Assembly (NCBI GenBank): GCA_021789355.1
Contig: JAJYJR010000466.1
Span: 1-5,164 of the forward strand
Direction: 5' to 3'
Length of the DNA: 5,164 bases
Origin: Chloroflexota bacterium
Lineage (GTDB): Bacteria; Chloroflexota; Limnocylindria; Limnocylindrales; CSP1-4
Below the pieces are notes generated by a model, which saw only the letters and a program-made list of their open reading frames with translations, was not told where the DNA came from and made no database searches. The translations under genes and the position numbers were made by a program. Below, in pieces: positions 1 to 5,164 of the stretch. Numbering within the stretch: position 1 is the stretch's first letter; the number at the start of each line of letters is the position of its first letter.

Positions 1-1374
1 CTCCTCCAGCTCCGAGGACACGAGAACGATGCCGAGGCCGCGTTCCGCCAGTTGGACGATCGTTTCATAGATCTGCTGCTTGGCCCCGACATCGATGCCC
101 CGCGTCGGCTCGTCGAGGAGCAGGAGTTTCGGCGTCACACCAAGCCACCGACCCAGCAGCACCTTCTGCTGATTGCCGCCGGACAAGGTCATGATGTCCT
201 CGTCGGGACGCTGCGGGACCACCGCCAGCTCGCGGAGTAGCCGCACGATCGCGCTCGTCTCTTTGCGGCGGTTCACGAGACCCCACCTCGTAAACTGCGC
301 CATGCTCGGCAGGCTGATGTTCTCGCGCACCGACATGCTGGCCACGAGGCCTTGTCCACGACGGTCCTCGGGGAGCATGGCAATGCCGCGCCGGATCGAA
401 TGCAGCGGCGACCGATGCAGGTACGTTCCCGATTGGAAGTCCACGCGCCCGTCGTCGGCCGCGTCCGCCCCGAACACGGCGCGCAAGGTTTCGCTCCGGC
501 CGCTACCGACGAGCCCGGCCAAGCCAACGATCTCGCCAGCGTGCACGTCGAACGATACGTCGAGCACGGTGGGGAGAGCTTGCAGGTGCTCAACGCGCAG
601 CAGGGGCGGCATGCCGGACATGGGCGCCGGACGTCGGCGCGGGAAAGCGATCTCGACGGACCGGCCGACCATCGCCATGACCAGGCTCGCCTCGGATTCC
701 TCCGCGGCAGGCGCGGTCCGCACGATCTGCCCATCTCGCATCGTGGTCACCACGTCGCACGCCTGCAGTACCTCCTTCAGGAAGTGGCTGACGTAGACCA
801 CCGTCCGGCCATCGGCTGCCAGCCGACTGATGATCTGGTGCAGGTGGTCGGCCTCGTCCACGGTCAGCGCCGAGGTCGGTTCGTCCATGACGATGAGCCG
901 CGCATTACGGGCCAACGCCCGGAGGATCTCGACCTTCTGGCGGTCCGCGAAGCGTAGTGACCGCACCCGGGCCGTGGGATCCAACCGGAAGCCGACCTGG
1001 TTGTTCAGGGCATCGAACCGCTCCACCTCTCGCTCCGAGAGCAGGCCATACCGTCGCTCCTCGATGCCCAGGAACACGTTCTGCGCGACTGTCAGCTCAG
1101 GTACCAGAGACAGTTCCTGTTGGATCATCGCGATCCCGCTCTCGAGGGCGGCTCGCGGCGACCAGTGCCGGACGGCATGGCCGAAGGCGACGAAGTCGCC
1201 GGAGTCGCGTTCGTGGATTCCGCTCAGGACCCTGCCCAGCGTGCTCTTGCCGGCTCCATTCTGGCCGACAAGACCGTGCACGCTACCCGCTGTGACATCG
1301 AGATTGACATCGACCAGGGCGCGTGTCGCGCCGAAGTGCTTCGAGACACCGTGGAGCCGTACCACAGGCTCCAT
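1..1374 (-). CDS. Sugar-type (CUT2-like) ABC importer ATP-binding protein, C-terminus cut by window edge
   Basis: This is the cytoplasmic ATPase that powers uptake of the ligand caught by the neighbouring lipoprotein. The 458 visible residues form two tandem nucleotide-binding domains, as in RbsA/MglA/XylG; full-length relatives have about 490-510, so some 40-50 C-terminal residues lie off the left edge. Domain 1 has Walker A GQNGAGKST (37-45), Q-loop around Q85-Q86, Walker B LIVMDEP (160-166) and H-loop H197. Domain 2 has the lysine-less Walker A GLVGSGRSE (287-295), signature LSGGNQQK (397-404), Walker B LLLLDEPTRG (417-426) and serine (S454) at the H-loop position, all usual for this family. 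The domain 1 signature is eroded (LRFADRQ, 140-146, where relatives have LS-x-x-Q). The ATG lies 10 bases after the binding-protein stop. A GGAAGGG inside that gene's last codons may act as ribosome site, though its 14-base spacing is long. Probable operon with the lipoprotein; the permease gene should follow. The family call is secure; the substrate is unknown. Confidence 0.96.
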   Translation of the reverse strand, partial: MEPVVRLHGVSKHFGATRALVDVNLDVTAGSVHGLVGQNGAGKSTLGRVLSGIHERDSGDFVAFGHAVRHWSPRAALESGIAMIQQELSLVPELTVAQNVFLGIEERRYGLLSEREVERFDALNNQVGFRLDPTARVRSLRFADRQKVEILRALARNARLIVMDEPTSALTVDEADHLHQIISRLAADGRTVVYVSHFLKEVLQACDVVTTMRDGQIVRTAPAAEESEASLVMAMVGRSVEIAFPRRRPAPMSGMPPLLRVEHLQALPTVLDVSFDVHAGEIVGLAGLVGSGRSETLRAVFGADAADDGRVDFQSGTYLHRSPLHSIRRGIAMLPEDRRGQGLVASMSVRENISLPSMAQFTRWGLVNRRKETSAIVRLLRELAVVPQRPDEDIMTLSGGNQQKVLLGRWLGVTPKLLLLDEPTRGIDVGAKQQIYETIVQLAERGLGIVLVSSELEE

Positions 1375-1384
1375 GAAGCGGATG

Positions 1385-2506
1385 TCAGCCCTTCCACTGG
1401 CCAATGAAGTCCGGATTGGCCTTCAGGATGGCGGGGGTCAGGAGCGGACTGAACGGCTCGAACGTGTCCTCGTTGATGACGACGGGCGTGGTGTTGCCCT
1501 GGAGGTACTTCACCAGCGTGTCGACCGCGCTCACCCCCATCGAGAACGGGTAGTCGGCCAGGAGATTGGTCCACTCACCGGATCGCACCGCGGCGACGCC
1601 CGCCTGCGTGGCACCCGCTCCGGTGATGAAGATGGACTTCGGATTGATTCCCGCAGCCTGCAGGGCGAGCACCGCGCCCTCTGTCTGCTGGTCGGCATTG
1701 GACAGCACCGCATTGATCTGCGGGTGCGCCTGCAGGATGTCCTGCATGACCTTCAGCGAAGTGTCGCGGTCGTAGTTCCCCTGGCCCATCGCCACGACCT
1801 GGATATTCGTGTGCGGCTTGAGGTCGGACAGATACGCGTCGTAACGCACCTTGTCGAAGGGATACTGCAGCTGGCCGATGAGGATCACGACCCGGCACGG
1901 ATTGATGTTCTGGCAGTACTGGATGAGCGAGTCAGCCTGCAGCTTGGCGCCGTCCGCGGGAGGTCGGGCGATCGTTCCGATGATGCCCGGGACCTGCGGC
2001 TGCAGCGTGGTGAGATTCGGGCCGATCGGGAACAACGTGGTCACGGTGGGGATCTTCGCGGTCTGCCACGCGCTCTGGATCGCGCTGGCAATGCCGACGG
2101 TGTCGTTGGCCACGATTGCAAAGCCGTTGAACTTACCTGACGTTGTGGCGTCTTCCACCTGGCTCAGCTGAACCGAGGCCGAGAACTGCCCGTCGTACAG
2201 GGTTGCGTGGGCGCCGACCTTGGCGGCCTCACTCTGGATGCCTTGCCAGACCGACTGGCTGAAGCCGTTGGCGCTCGAGGCCGCGAAGAAAGCAACGTTC
2301 AGGTTCGCACCGGACATCGCGGATGGCGCCGCTGCGGCCGCCTGACTGGCCGGGGCCGCCTGACTGGCCGGGGCCGCTTGGCTGGCCGGGGCCGCTTGGC
2401 TGGCCGGGGCCGCCTGGCTGGGTGGACTCGAAGTACTGCTTGCCGAACTACACGCGCCGGCGACGAGCGCGGCTGTGACCAATAGCGCGACCCGACGGTA
2501 CGTCAT
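1385..2506 (-). CDS. Periplasmic-binding-protein-like lipoprotein of a sugar-type ABC importer
   Basis: This 373-residue protein is the ligand-capturing component of the importer. Residues 1-18 are a lipoprotein signal peptide (basic MTYRR, hydrophobic ALLVTAALV) ending at a permissive lipobox AGA-C, with C19 as the lipidated residue. Residues 20-65 are a flexible Ser/Ala/Pro/Gln tether with about four QAAPAS repeats. From about residue 68 (NLNVAFF) it follows the type I periplasmic fold of RbsB-like proteins (Peripla_BP_4): the ANGFSQSVWQGIQ helix, VANDTVG (132-138), the hinge-proximal NADQQTEGAVLALQAAGI (270-287) and a C-terminal ITGAGATQAGVAAVRSGE (294-311). The Asp usual in the last motif (G-F/Y-D in ribose binders) is replaced by Gly298. 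C198 and C204 could form a disulfide. ATG 2506 is preferred over an in-frame ATG at 2578 because GAGGAGGG lies 9 bases upstream and the signal peptide then begins at residue 1. It is followed 10 bases later by the ATPase. The ligand is not identifiable; a sugar, polyol or related small molecule is plausible. Confidence 0.95.
   Translation of the reverse strand: MTYRRVALLVTAALVAGACSSASSTSSPPSQAAPASQAAPASQAAPASQAAPASQAAAAAPSAMSGANLNVAFFAASSANGFSQSVWQGIQSEAAKVGAHATLYDGQFSASVQLSQVEDATTSGKFNGFAIVANDTVGIASAIQSAWQTAKIPTVTTLFPIGPNLTTLQPQVPGIIGTIARPPADGAKLQADSLIQYCQNINPCRVVILIGQLQYPFDKVRYDAYLSDLKPHTNIQVVAMGQGNYDRDTSLKVMQDILQAHPQINAVLSNADQQTEGAVLALQAAGINPKSIFITGAGATQAGVAAVRSGEWTNLLADYPFSMGVSAVDTLVKYLQGNTTPVVINEDTFEPFSPLLTPAILKANPDFIGQWKG
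2343..2414. repeat. 18-bp tandem repeat (4 units plus a partial) in the lipoprotein linker
   Basis: Four consecutive 18-base units (2343-2360, 2361-2378, 2379-2396, 2397-2414) share the core tggccggggccgc and differ only at a few positions (tgact versus tggct; a closing c or t). A partial fifth unit (tggctgg) follows. Because 18 is a multiple of 3 the frame is kept, and each unit encodes the hexapeptide QAAPAS in the tether between the lipid anchor and the binding domain. Such repeats can gain or lose units by slippage without breaking the gene. Confidence 0.93.
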
Positions 2507-2515
2507 CGTGGCAGA

Positions 2516-2523
2516 CCCTCCTC
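2516..2523 (-). promoter_or_regulatory. Strong ribosome binding site of the binding-protein gene
   Basis: Read on the minus strand this is GAGGAGGG, nearly a perfect Shine-Dalgarno sequence, 9 bases before the ATG at 2506. It decides the start: the longer frame beginning at 2578 would place this site inside the coding region and put 24 non-hydrophobic residues in front of the signal peptide. Confidence 0.85.
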
Positions 2524-2577
2524 GGCCCGATCGGCTGACGAACATTCCCTCTGGGGCTGGAGTCGAATCTACGCGCA

Positions 2578-2590
2578 CTTGTCAACCAAG
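2578..2590. promoter_or_regulatory. Candidate operator upstream of the ABC importer genes
   Basis: CTTG-TCAAC-CAAG is an inverted repeat with 4-base arms and a 5-base spacer, 72 bases upstream of the binding-protein ATG, where a promoter-overlapping operator would be expected. It has the same architecture (CTWG-N5-CWAG) as the longer palindrome at 3750-3768. Its inner TTGTCAACCAA is one mismatch from TNGTNNNACNA, the operator consensus known for the FadR branch of GntR regulators. Binding by the FCD regulator encoded next door is inferred. The arms are short, so chance remains possible. Confidence 0.42.
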
Positions 2591-2625
2591 CTGCACACCC
2601 GCTAGGCAATCACTCGGACTCAAGC

Positions 2626-2644
2626 GCCAGCCACGCAGGCTGGC
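2626..2644 (-). terminator. GC-rich hairpin between the regulator and importer genes
   Basis: GCCAGCC and GGCTGGC form a perfect 7-bp stem around a 5-base loop (acgca). The hairpin is 153 bases after the regulator's stop and about 120 bases before the binding-protein start. It could stop or attenuate transcription from the regulator into the importer genes. No run of T follows on the minus strand, so it is not a canonical intrinsic terminator; it might only stabilise an RNA end. The stem is certain, its function is not. Confidence 0.35.
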
Positions 2645-2797
2645 TCAACGGGCCCCACTCGTAGCTGACGCCGACCCGGACCCAGGCTGGCCGGACTCAC
2701 CGCCGGCGCGGGCTGCAGTCCTCGTCGTGGGAGATGAGCACGCGGGCAGCAAATGCAGCGCGAAACCGCGGCGACCCGTCGAGTCGGATGACGCAGC

Positions 2798-3598
2798 CTA
2801 CCCCGATGCCTTCTGCAGGGGCAGGGGGCCAGCCCCGCCGGCCGAATGCGACACGCGATACTCGCTGACGTTCACCCGTTCCGCCCAACCGAGGTGATCG
2901 GCCATCGCCTGCCTCGCCCGTTCGGGAGAACGGGCCTCGATCGCCTCGAAGATGGCTTCGTGGCCATGCTGTGATGCGGGGACCCGGTCCGGGCTTGCCG
3001 TGACGCTGACCGTCCGCGTCAGCACCAGAACCTCGCCCATCTGGTCGATGAGTTGCAGGAAGAGGCGGTTGTGCGTGGCCCGCAGGATGGCGTCGTGAAA
3101 TGCCACGTCGTGGGCGGTGTACGCGTCGGTGTTGTGCCCTGCTTGGCTCAACGCATCGAACTCGGCACGCATCGAGGTGAGGTCCTCCGGGGTTGCGCGT
3201 TCGGCGGCCAGGGCGGCGGCCTCGGTCTCGATCACGCGCCGCAACTCCAGGCTGTCGGCGATGATGTCGTCGATCGCCCCCACCTCGAGTCGGGTGGCCA
3301 GCAACTCGGGCGCGAGGTCGTTCCACGCCGTCCGTTCGGTGACGCGGCTGTAGCGGCCCTGTCGGCTCGCCACCATGCCGAGCGTCGCGACGATCTTGAG
3401 CGCCTCGCGCACGACGGGCCGGCTCACCTCGAACTGGCGAGCGAGGTCGCCCGCGGCGGGGAGGGGCTCGCCCGGCTTGAGGTGGCCAAGGAGGATGCCT
3501 CCGACGAGCGCGCGCGCGACCTGAAGCGGCAGGGTATGCGTCTCCACCGAAGGGAAGCGCGCGGCGGAGTGACCGTCGCCGGACGCCGCGCTTACCAT
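2798..3598 (-). CDS. GntR-family transcriptional regulator, FadR/FCD subfamily
   Basis: This 266-residue DNA-binding repressor or activator probably controls the flanking importer and radical-enzyme genes in response to a small metabolite. Residues 22-86 are the winged helix: LPLQVARALVGGIL, then LPAAGDLARQFEVSRPVVREAL (46-67) with recognition helix Arg60 and Arg64, and the wing SRQGRYSRV (78-86). Residues 110-240 are the all-helical FCD ligand domain. Its four metal ligands are recognisable in the family spacing: D164 and H168 (HDVAFHDAI), H213 (HGHEAI) and H235 (MADHL). The usual S-E-R of the LPSERELA turn is A-A-G here. ATG 3598 is chosen because the winged helix then starts about 20 residues in, as is normal. 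An in-frame ATG at 3751 would add 51 residues whose third-position G+C (about 60%) is well below the rest, and that ATG lies within the operator-like palindrome. Its ribosome site is weak. It is oriented like the importer genes and divergent from the activase. FCD proteins commonly bind carboxylates; the effector here is unknown. Confidence 0.93.
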   Translation of the reverse strand: MVSAASGDGHSAARFPSVETHTLPLQVARALVGGILLGHLKPGEPLPAAGDLARQFEVSRPVVREALKIVATLGMVASRQGRYSRVTERTAWNDLAPELLATRLEVGAIDDIIADSLELRRVIETEAAALAAERATPEDLTSMRAEFDALSQAGHNTDAYTAHDVAFHDAILRATHNRLFLQLIDQMGEVLVLTRTVSVTASPDRVPASQHGHEAIFEAIEARSPERARQAMADHLGWAERVNVSEYRVSHSAGGAGPLPLQKASG

Positions 3599-3749
3599 CG
3601 GCGGGCTCTCATTTCGTCGTGCCGAACCAGTCCGAGCGCTGGTGGGCGCGAACCGGATCGCAGGCGCGTCCCGACCAGGTGCGGTGTCGGATCCTGATCC
3701 ATCCTCGCCGGGCCTCCCTCGTGCGTCCCGTACAGCAGCGCGCCGGTAC

Positions 3750-3768
3750 ATGCTAGCGCAACTAGCAT
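3750..3768. promoter_or_regulatory. Perfect 7-bp-arm palindrome, likely operator of the FCD regulator
   Basis: ATGCTAG-CGCAA-CTAGCAT is an inverted repeat with perfect 7-base arms and a 5-base spacer. The inner TAGCGCAACTA is one mismatch from the FadR-branch consensus TNGTNNNACNA. It sits at the edge of the only A+T-rich patch between the two divergent genes, so a bound dimer could repress both promoters and give autoregulation. A shorter element of the same form is at 2578-2590. That it is bound by this regulator is inferred from position and form. Confidence 0.6.
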
Positions 3769-3800
3769 AGCGTGATATCTTATCAGGTAGGTAGATAACT
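3764..3800. promoter_or_regulatory. A+T-rich patch, probable divergent promoter zone
   Basis: About 60% A+T here against roughly one third across the window. It contains GATATC (3774-3779) and a TTATC/GATAA pair (3780-3784 and 3794-3798). TAGATA (3793-3798) resembles a -10 box for rightward transcription and TATGCT on the minus strand one for leftward transcription. Neither has a convincing -35 at 16-18 bases, so exact promoters are not called. Overlap with the palindrome at 3750-3768 fits operator control. Confidence 0.4.
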
Positions 3801-3887
3801 CCGCATGGTCACGGGGAGGCATGAACACACGCTGGTCGGTGCAGGATCCCTGGGGGTAGCGCAGAGCCGCGGTGCCATCGCGCTGAG

Positions 3888-3900
3888 GAGTCAGCGACTC
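3888..3900. promoter_or_regulatory. Small inverted repeat in the activase leader
   Basis: GAGTC-AGC-GACTC is a perfect 5-bp inverted repeat with a 3-base loop, directly after an AGGAG at 3886-3890 and 37 bases before the preferred GTG start of the activase. It could fold in the leader RNA or be an additional protein site. The stem is short, so this may be chance. Confidence 0.25.
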
Positions 3901-3936
3901 GCCGGCGCGGCGCTCCATGCGGCCGCGGCATCTGGC

Positions 3937-4848
3937 GTGGCCACGGCGCCGCAGCCGACGGGTGTCTGCTTCGATGTCCAGCGCTTCTCGATCCACGACG
4001 GCCCGGGGATCCGGACCACGGTGTTCCTGAAGGGCTGCCCTCTCTCGTGTCCTTGGTGCCACAACCCCGAGAGTCAGGCCCTCCGTCCGGAGATCCGCAT
4101 CATCGAGACCCGCTGCATCCATTGTGGCTCGTGCGGAGCCGTCTGTTCGGAGGGGCTGGCGGGCGGCCCGTATCCTCCCGATCCCGCGCGCTGCCTGCGC
4201 TGCGGTGCCTGCGCGGAGGTCTGTCCCACCGGGACCCGGCAGCTCGTGGGCCGCTCCTACGGCGTGACGGAGATCCTCGAGGCCGTGGAGCGCGACCGAC
4301 CGTTCTACGACGAATCAGGCGGCGGCGTCACGTTCTCGGGGGGCGAACCACTGCTCCAATGGCGCTTCCTGGTCGCCTGTCTTGAGGCCGCCCGACGGCG
4401 GGGTCTGCACACGGCGGTGGACACCAGCGGGTTCGCGTCCGTGTCGGTCATCCGAGCGGTCGCGGCCTGGACCGATCTGTTCCTGTATGACCTCAAGGTG
4501 CTCGATGCGGCCCGGCACCTGGCGTTCACGGGCGTCCCGCTCGAGCCGATTCTGCGCAACCTGCGGGCACTCGACCGTGCGGGGACCCGCATCTGGCTGC
4601 GGGTGCCCTTCGTGCCGGGCTATACGGACGACGAGGCGAACTTGACCGCGCTGGGGACCTTCGCCGCCGGCCTGCGTCACACCCGGCAGCTGCACCTGCT
4701 GCCCTATCATCGGCTCGGCGCGGACAAGTACGCGCGGCTCGGGCGCCCCGACCACCTGGGCGCGGTGGAGCCGCCGACGACCGCGGTGGTCGAGGGCGCG
4801 GCCACCTACCTTCGGACCTTCGGCCTGGACGTTCGCGTGGGAGGGTAG
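3937..4848 (+). CDS. Glycyl radical enzyme activating enzyme (radical SAM, with two-cluster ferredoxin insert)
   Basis: This 303-residue iron-sulfur enzyme uses S-adenosylmethionine to place the glycine radical on its partner, presumably the enzyme encoded immediately downstream. Counting from GTG 3937, FSIHDGPGIRTTVFLKG (17-33) leads into the radical SAM CxxxCxxC (C34, C38, C41; CPLSCPWCHNPE). Next comes a ferredoxin-like insert with two CxxCxxCxxxC motifs (C60/63/66/70 and C86/89/92/96). That insert marks activases of dehydratases, decarboxylases and lyases rather than the pyruvate formate-lyase activase. FSGGEPL (133-139) binds SAM. YDLK (184-187) carries the D-x-K motif and LLPYHRLGADKY (254-265) is the conserved C-terminal segment. 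GTG 3937 is preferred because it gives the usual length of about 300. The alternative ATG 3805 adds 44 Ala-rich residues with no counterpart in the family and weaker codon bias. Neither start has a good ribosome site, so the start is uncertain although the function is clear. Confidence 0.93.
   Translation: MATAPQPTGVCFDVQRFSIHDGPGIRTTVFLKGCPLSCPWCHNPESQALRPEIRIIETRCIHCGSCGAVCSEGLAGGPYPPDPARCLRCGACAEVCPTGTRQLVGRSYGVTEILEAVERDRPFYDESGGGVTFSGGEPLLQWRFLVACLEAARRRGLHTAVDTSGFASVSVIRAVAAWTDLFLYDLKVLDAARHLAFTGVPLEPILRNLRALDRAGTRIWLRVPFVPGYTDDEANLTALGTFAAGLRHTRQLHLLPYHRLGADKYARLGRPDHLGAVEPPTTAVVEGAATYLRTFGLDVRVGG
4839..4845 (+). promoter_or_regulatory. Ribosome binding site of the glycyl radical enzyme gene
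   Basis: GGGAGGG ends 6 bases before the ATG at 4852 and lies in the last codons of the activase, directly before its TAG. This is a strong Shine-Dalgarno match. The overlap implies translational coupling, so activase and enzyme are made from one message. Confidence 0.85.
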
Positions 4849-4851
4849 CGC

Positions 4852-5164
4852 ATGAACGAGCGGGTACAGCGACTGCGCGAGCGGAGTGTGGCGACTCATC
4901 CCAGCGTCTCTGCCGAGCGCTCCCTCCTCATGACTCGCTTCTACCAAGAGCACCGTGGCAAGCACTCGATGCCGGTATTGCGGGCCCTGGCGTTCCGGGA
5001 GCTGTGCGCGCGCAAGACGATCACGATCGAACCTGATGAGCTGATCGTCGGCGAGCGCGGGCCGACCCCGAAGGCGGTGCCGCTGTTCCCCGAACTGACC
5101 TGCCACAGCCTCGAGGAACTGCGCATCCTCGATGGGCGGGAGAAGACCAGCTACGCGGTGGCAC
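4852..5164 (+). CDS. Glycyl radical enzyme (PFL-like family), N-terminal 104 residues only
   Basis: This is the start of the oxygen-sensitive catalyst served by the upstream activase. Only the N-terminal part of the PFL-like domain is visible; complete family members have about 790-850 residues. Recognisable features are the helix RVQRLRERSV (4-13), PSVSAERSLLMTRFYQEH (17-34), MPVLRALAFREL (40-51), the strongly conserved DELIVGERG (62-70), and KAVPLFPELTCHSLEELRIL (74-93). The last matches the P-x-(Y/F)-P-E-x-x-x-H-x-x-E-(D/E)-L pattern of many diol dehydratase, decarboxylase and lyase members. The catalytic cysteine and the C-terminal RVxGY glycine loop are off the right edge, so the substrate cannot be read. 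From memory, this stretch most resembles trans-4-hydroxy-L-proline dehydratase, but isethionate-, sulfopropanediol- and propanediol-type enzymes share much of it. The ATG follows the activase stop by 3 bases with a strong ribosome site. Family membership is confident; function is open. Confidence 0.9.
   Translation, partial: MNERVQRLRERSVATHPSVSAERSLLMTRFYQEHRGKHSMPVLRALAFRELCARKTITIEPDELIVGERGPTPKAVPLFPELTCHSLEELRILDGREKTSYAVA

Larger units (their letters stand above)
3599..3936. other. Divergent control region between regulator and activase genes
   Basis: These 338 bases lie between the preferred starts of the two divergent genes. They contain a 19-base palindrome (3750-3768), an A+T-rich patch (about 3764-3800) and a small hairpin (3888-3900). 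Open frames run through both flanks (from ATG 3751 leftward and ATG 3805 rightward), but their codon bias is weaker than in the genes they join and they match no expected domain. They are read here as untranslated leaders of roughly 130-150 bases on each side. No tRNA or small RNA was recognised. Confidence 0.6.

Noticed and set aside
830..2140. Long plus-strand open frame (436 residues) opposite the ATPase and binding-protein genes
   Set aside because: It is antisense to two genes with clear family motifs. Its translation is Arg/Ser-rich without domains, as expected from the complement of high-GC coding DNA.
2527..2534. CCGATCGG palindrome near the binding-protein ribosome site
   Set aside because: An 8-base palindrome of this composition is frequent by chance in high-GC DNA and has no matching copy near the other promoter.
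2635..2683. Direct repeat of CAGGCTGGC (around 2636-2644 and 2673-2681)
   Set aside because: The first copy overlaps one arm of the hairpin at 2626-2644. Two 9-base GC-rich matches are weak evidence, and no third copy or target-site structure was seen.
2475..2897. Plus-strand frame of 140 residues in the gap between regulator and binding-protein genes
   Set aside because: It begins inside the signal peptide region of the antisense lipoprotein and ends inside the antisense regulator gene. It is Pro/Arg-rich without a recognisable motif.
2697..3326. Minus-strand frame of 209 residues overlapping the regulator
   Set aside because: It is a shifted-frame shadow of the FCD domain, with an Arg/Gly-rich translation and no motif.
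3764..3800. Specific -35/-10 promoter pairs in the A+T-rich patch
   Set aside because: -10-like hexamers exist on both strands, but no -35-like hexamer sits at 16-18 bases, so only a general promoter zone is reported.
3592..4122. Minus-strand frame of 176 residues across the divergent control region
   Set aside because: It spans the palindrome and A+T-rich patch, overlaps the activase antisense and shows no domain or ribosome site.
4315..5106. Long minus-strand open frame (263 residues) opposite the activase and radical enzyme
   Set aside because: It lies antisense to the conserved radical SAM and glycyl radical genes. Its translation is rich in Arg, Gly and His with no recognisable domain.

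Overview
This 5.2-kb window comes from a high-GC bacterium. A lipoprotein signal peptide followed by a Ser/Ala/Pro-rich spacer, strong G+C bias at third codon positions and an oxygen-sensitive glycyl radical enzyme system suggest an anaerobic or facultative member of a high-GC group such as Chloroflexota or Actinomycetota. That placement is an inference; no rRNA or other marker gene is present.

Two gene blocks diverge from a control region near 3599-3936. On the minus strand, reading leftward, come a GntR/FCD-family regulator (3598-2798), a 291-bp gap, a substrate-binding lipoprotein (2506-1385) and, 10 bases later, the double-domain ATPase of a sugar-type (CUT2-like) ABC importer (1374 to beyond the left edge). 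The permease is expected further left and is not visible. On the plus strand are a glycyl-radical-enzyme activase with an inserted two-cluster ferredoxin domain (3937-4848) and, 3 bases after its stop, the first 104 codons of the glycyl radical enzyme it presumably activates (4852 to beyond the right edge).

The layout reads as one catabolic locus. The importer brings in a small polar substrate, the FCD regulator senses a small metabolite (often a carboxylate in this family) and controls both arms, and the radical enzyme performs a C-C, C-N, C-O or C-S cleavage or a dehydration. Supporting this are two matching imperfect palindromes of the form CTWG-N5-CWAG. One lies in the divergent control region (inside 3750-3768) and the other about 70 bases upstream of the binding-protein gene (2578-2590). 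The enzyme's substrate cannot be fixed from its N-terminus alone. From memory, that N-terminus most resembles the branch of the family containing trans-4-hydroxy-L-proline dehydratase.

No RNA genes, CRISPR arrays or insertion sequences were seen. The long open frames opposite the real genes are antisense shadows typical of high-GC DNA.
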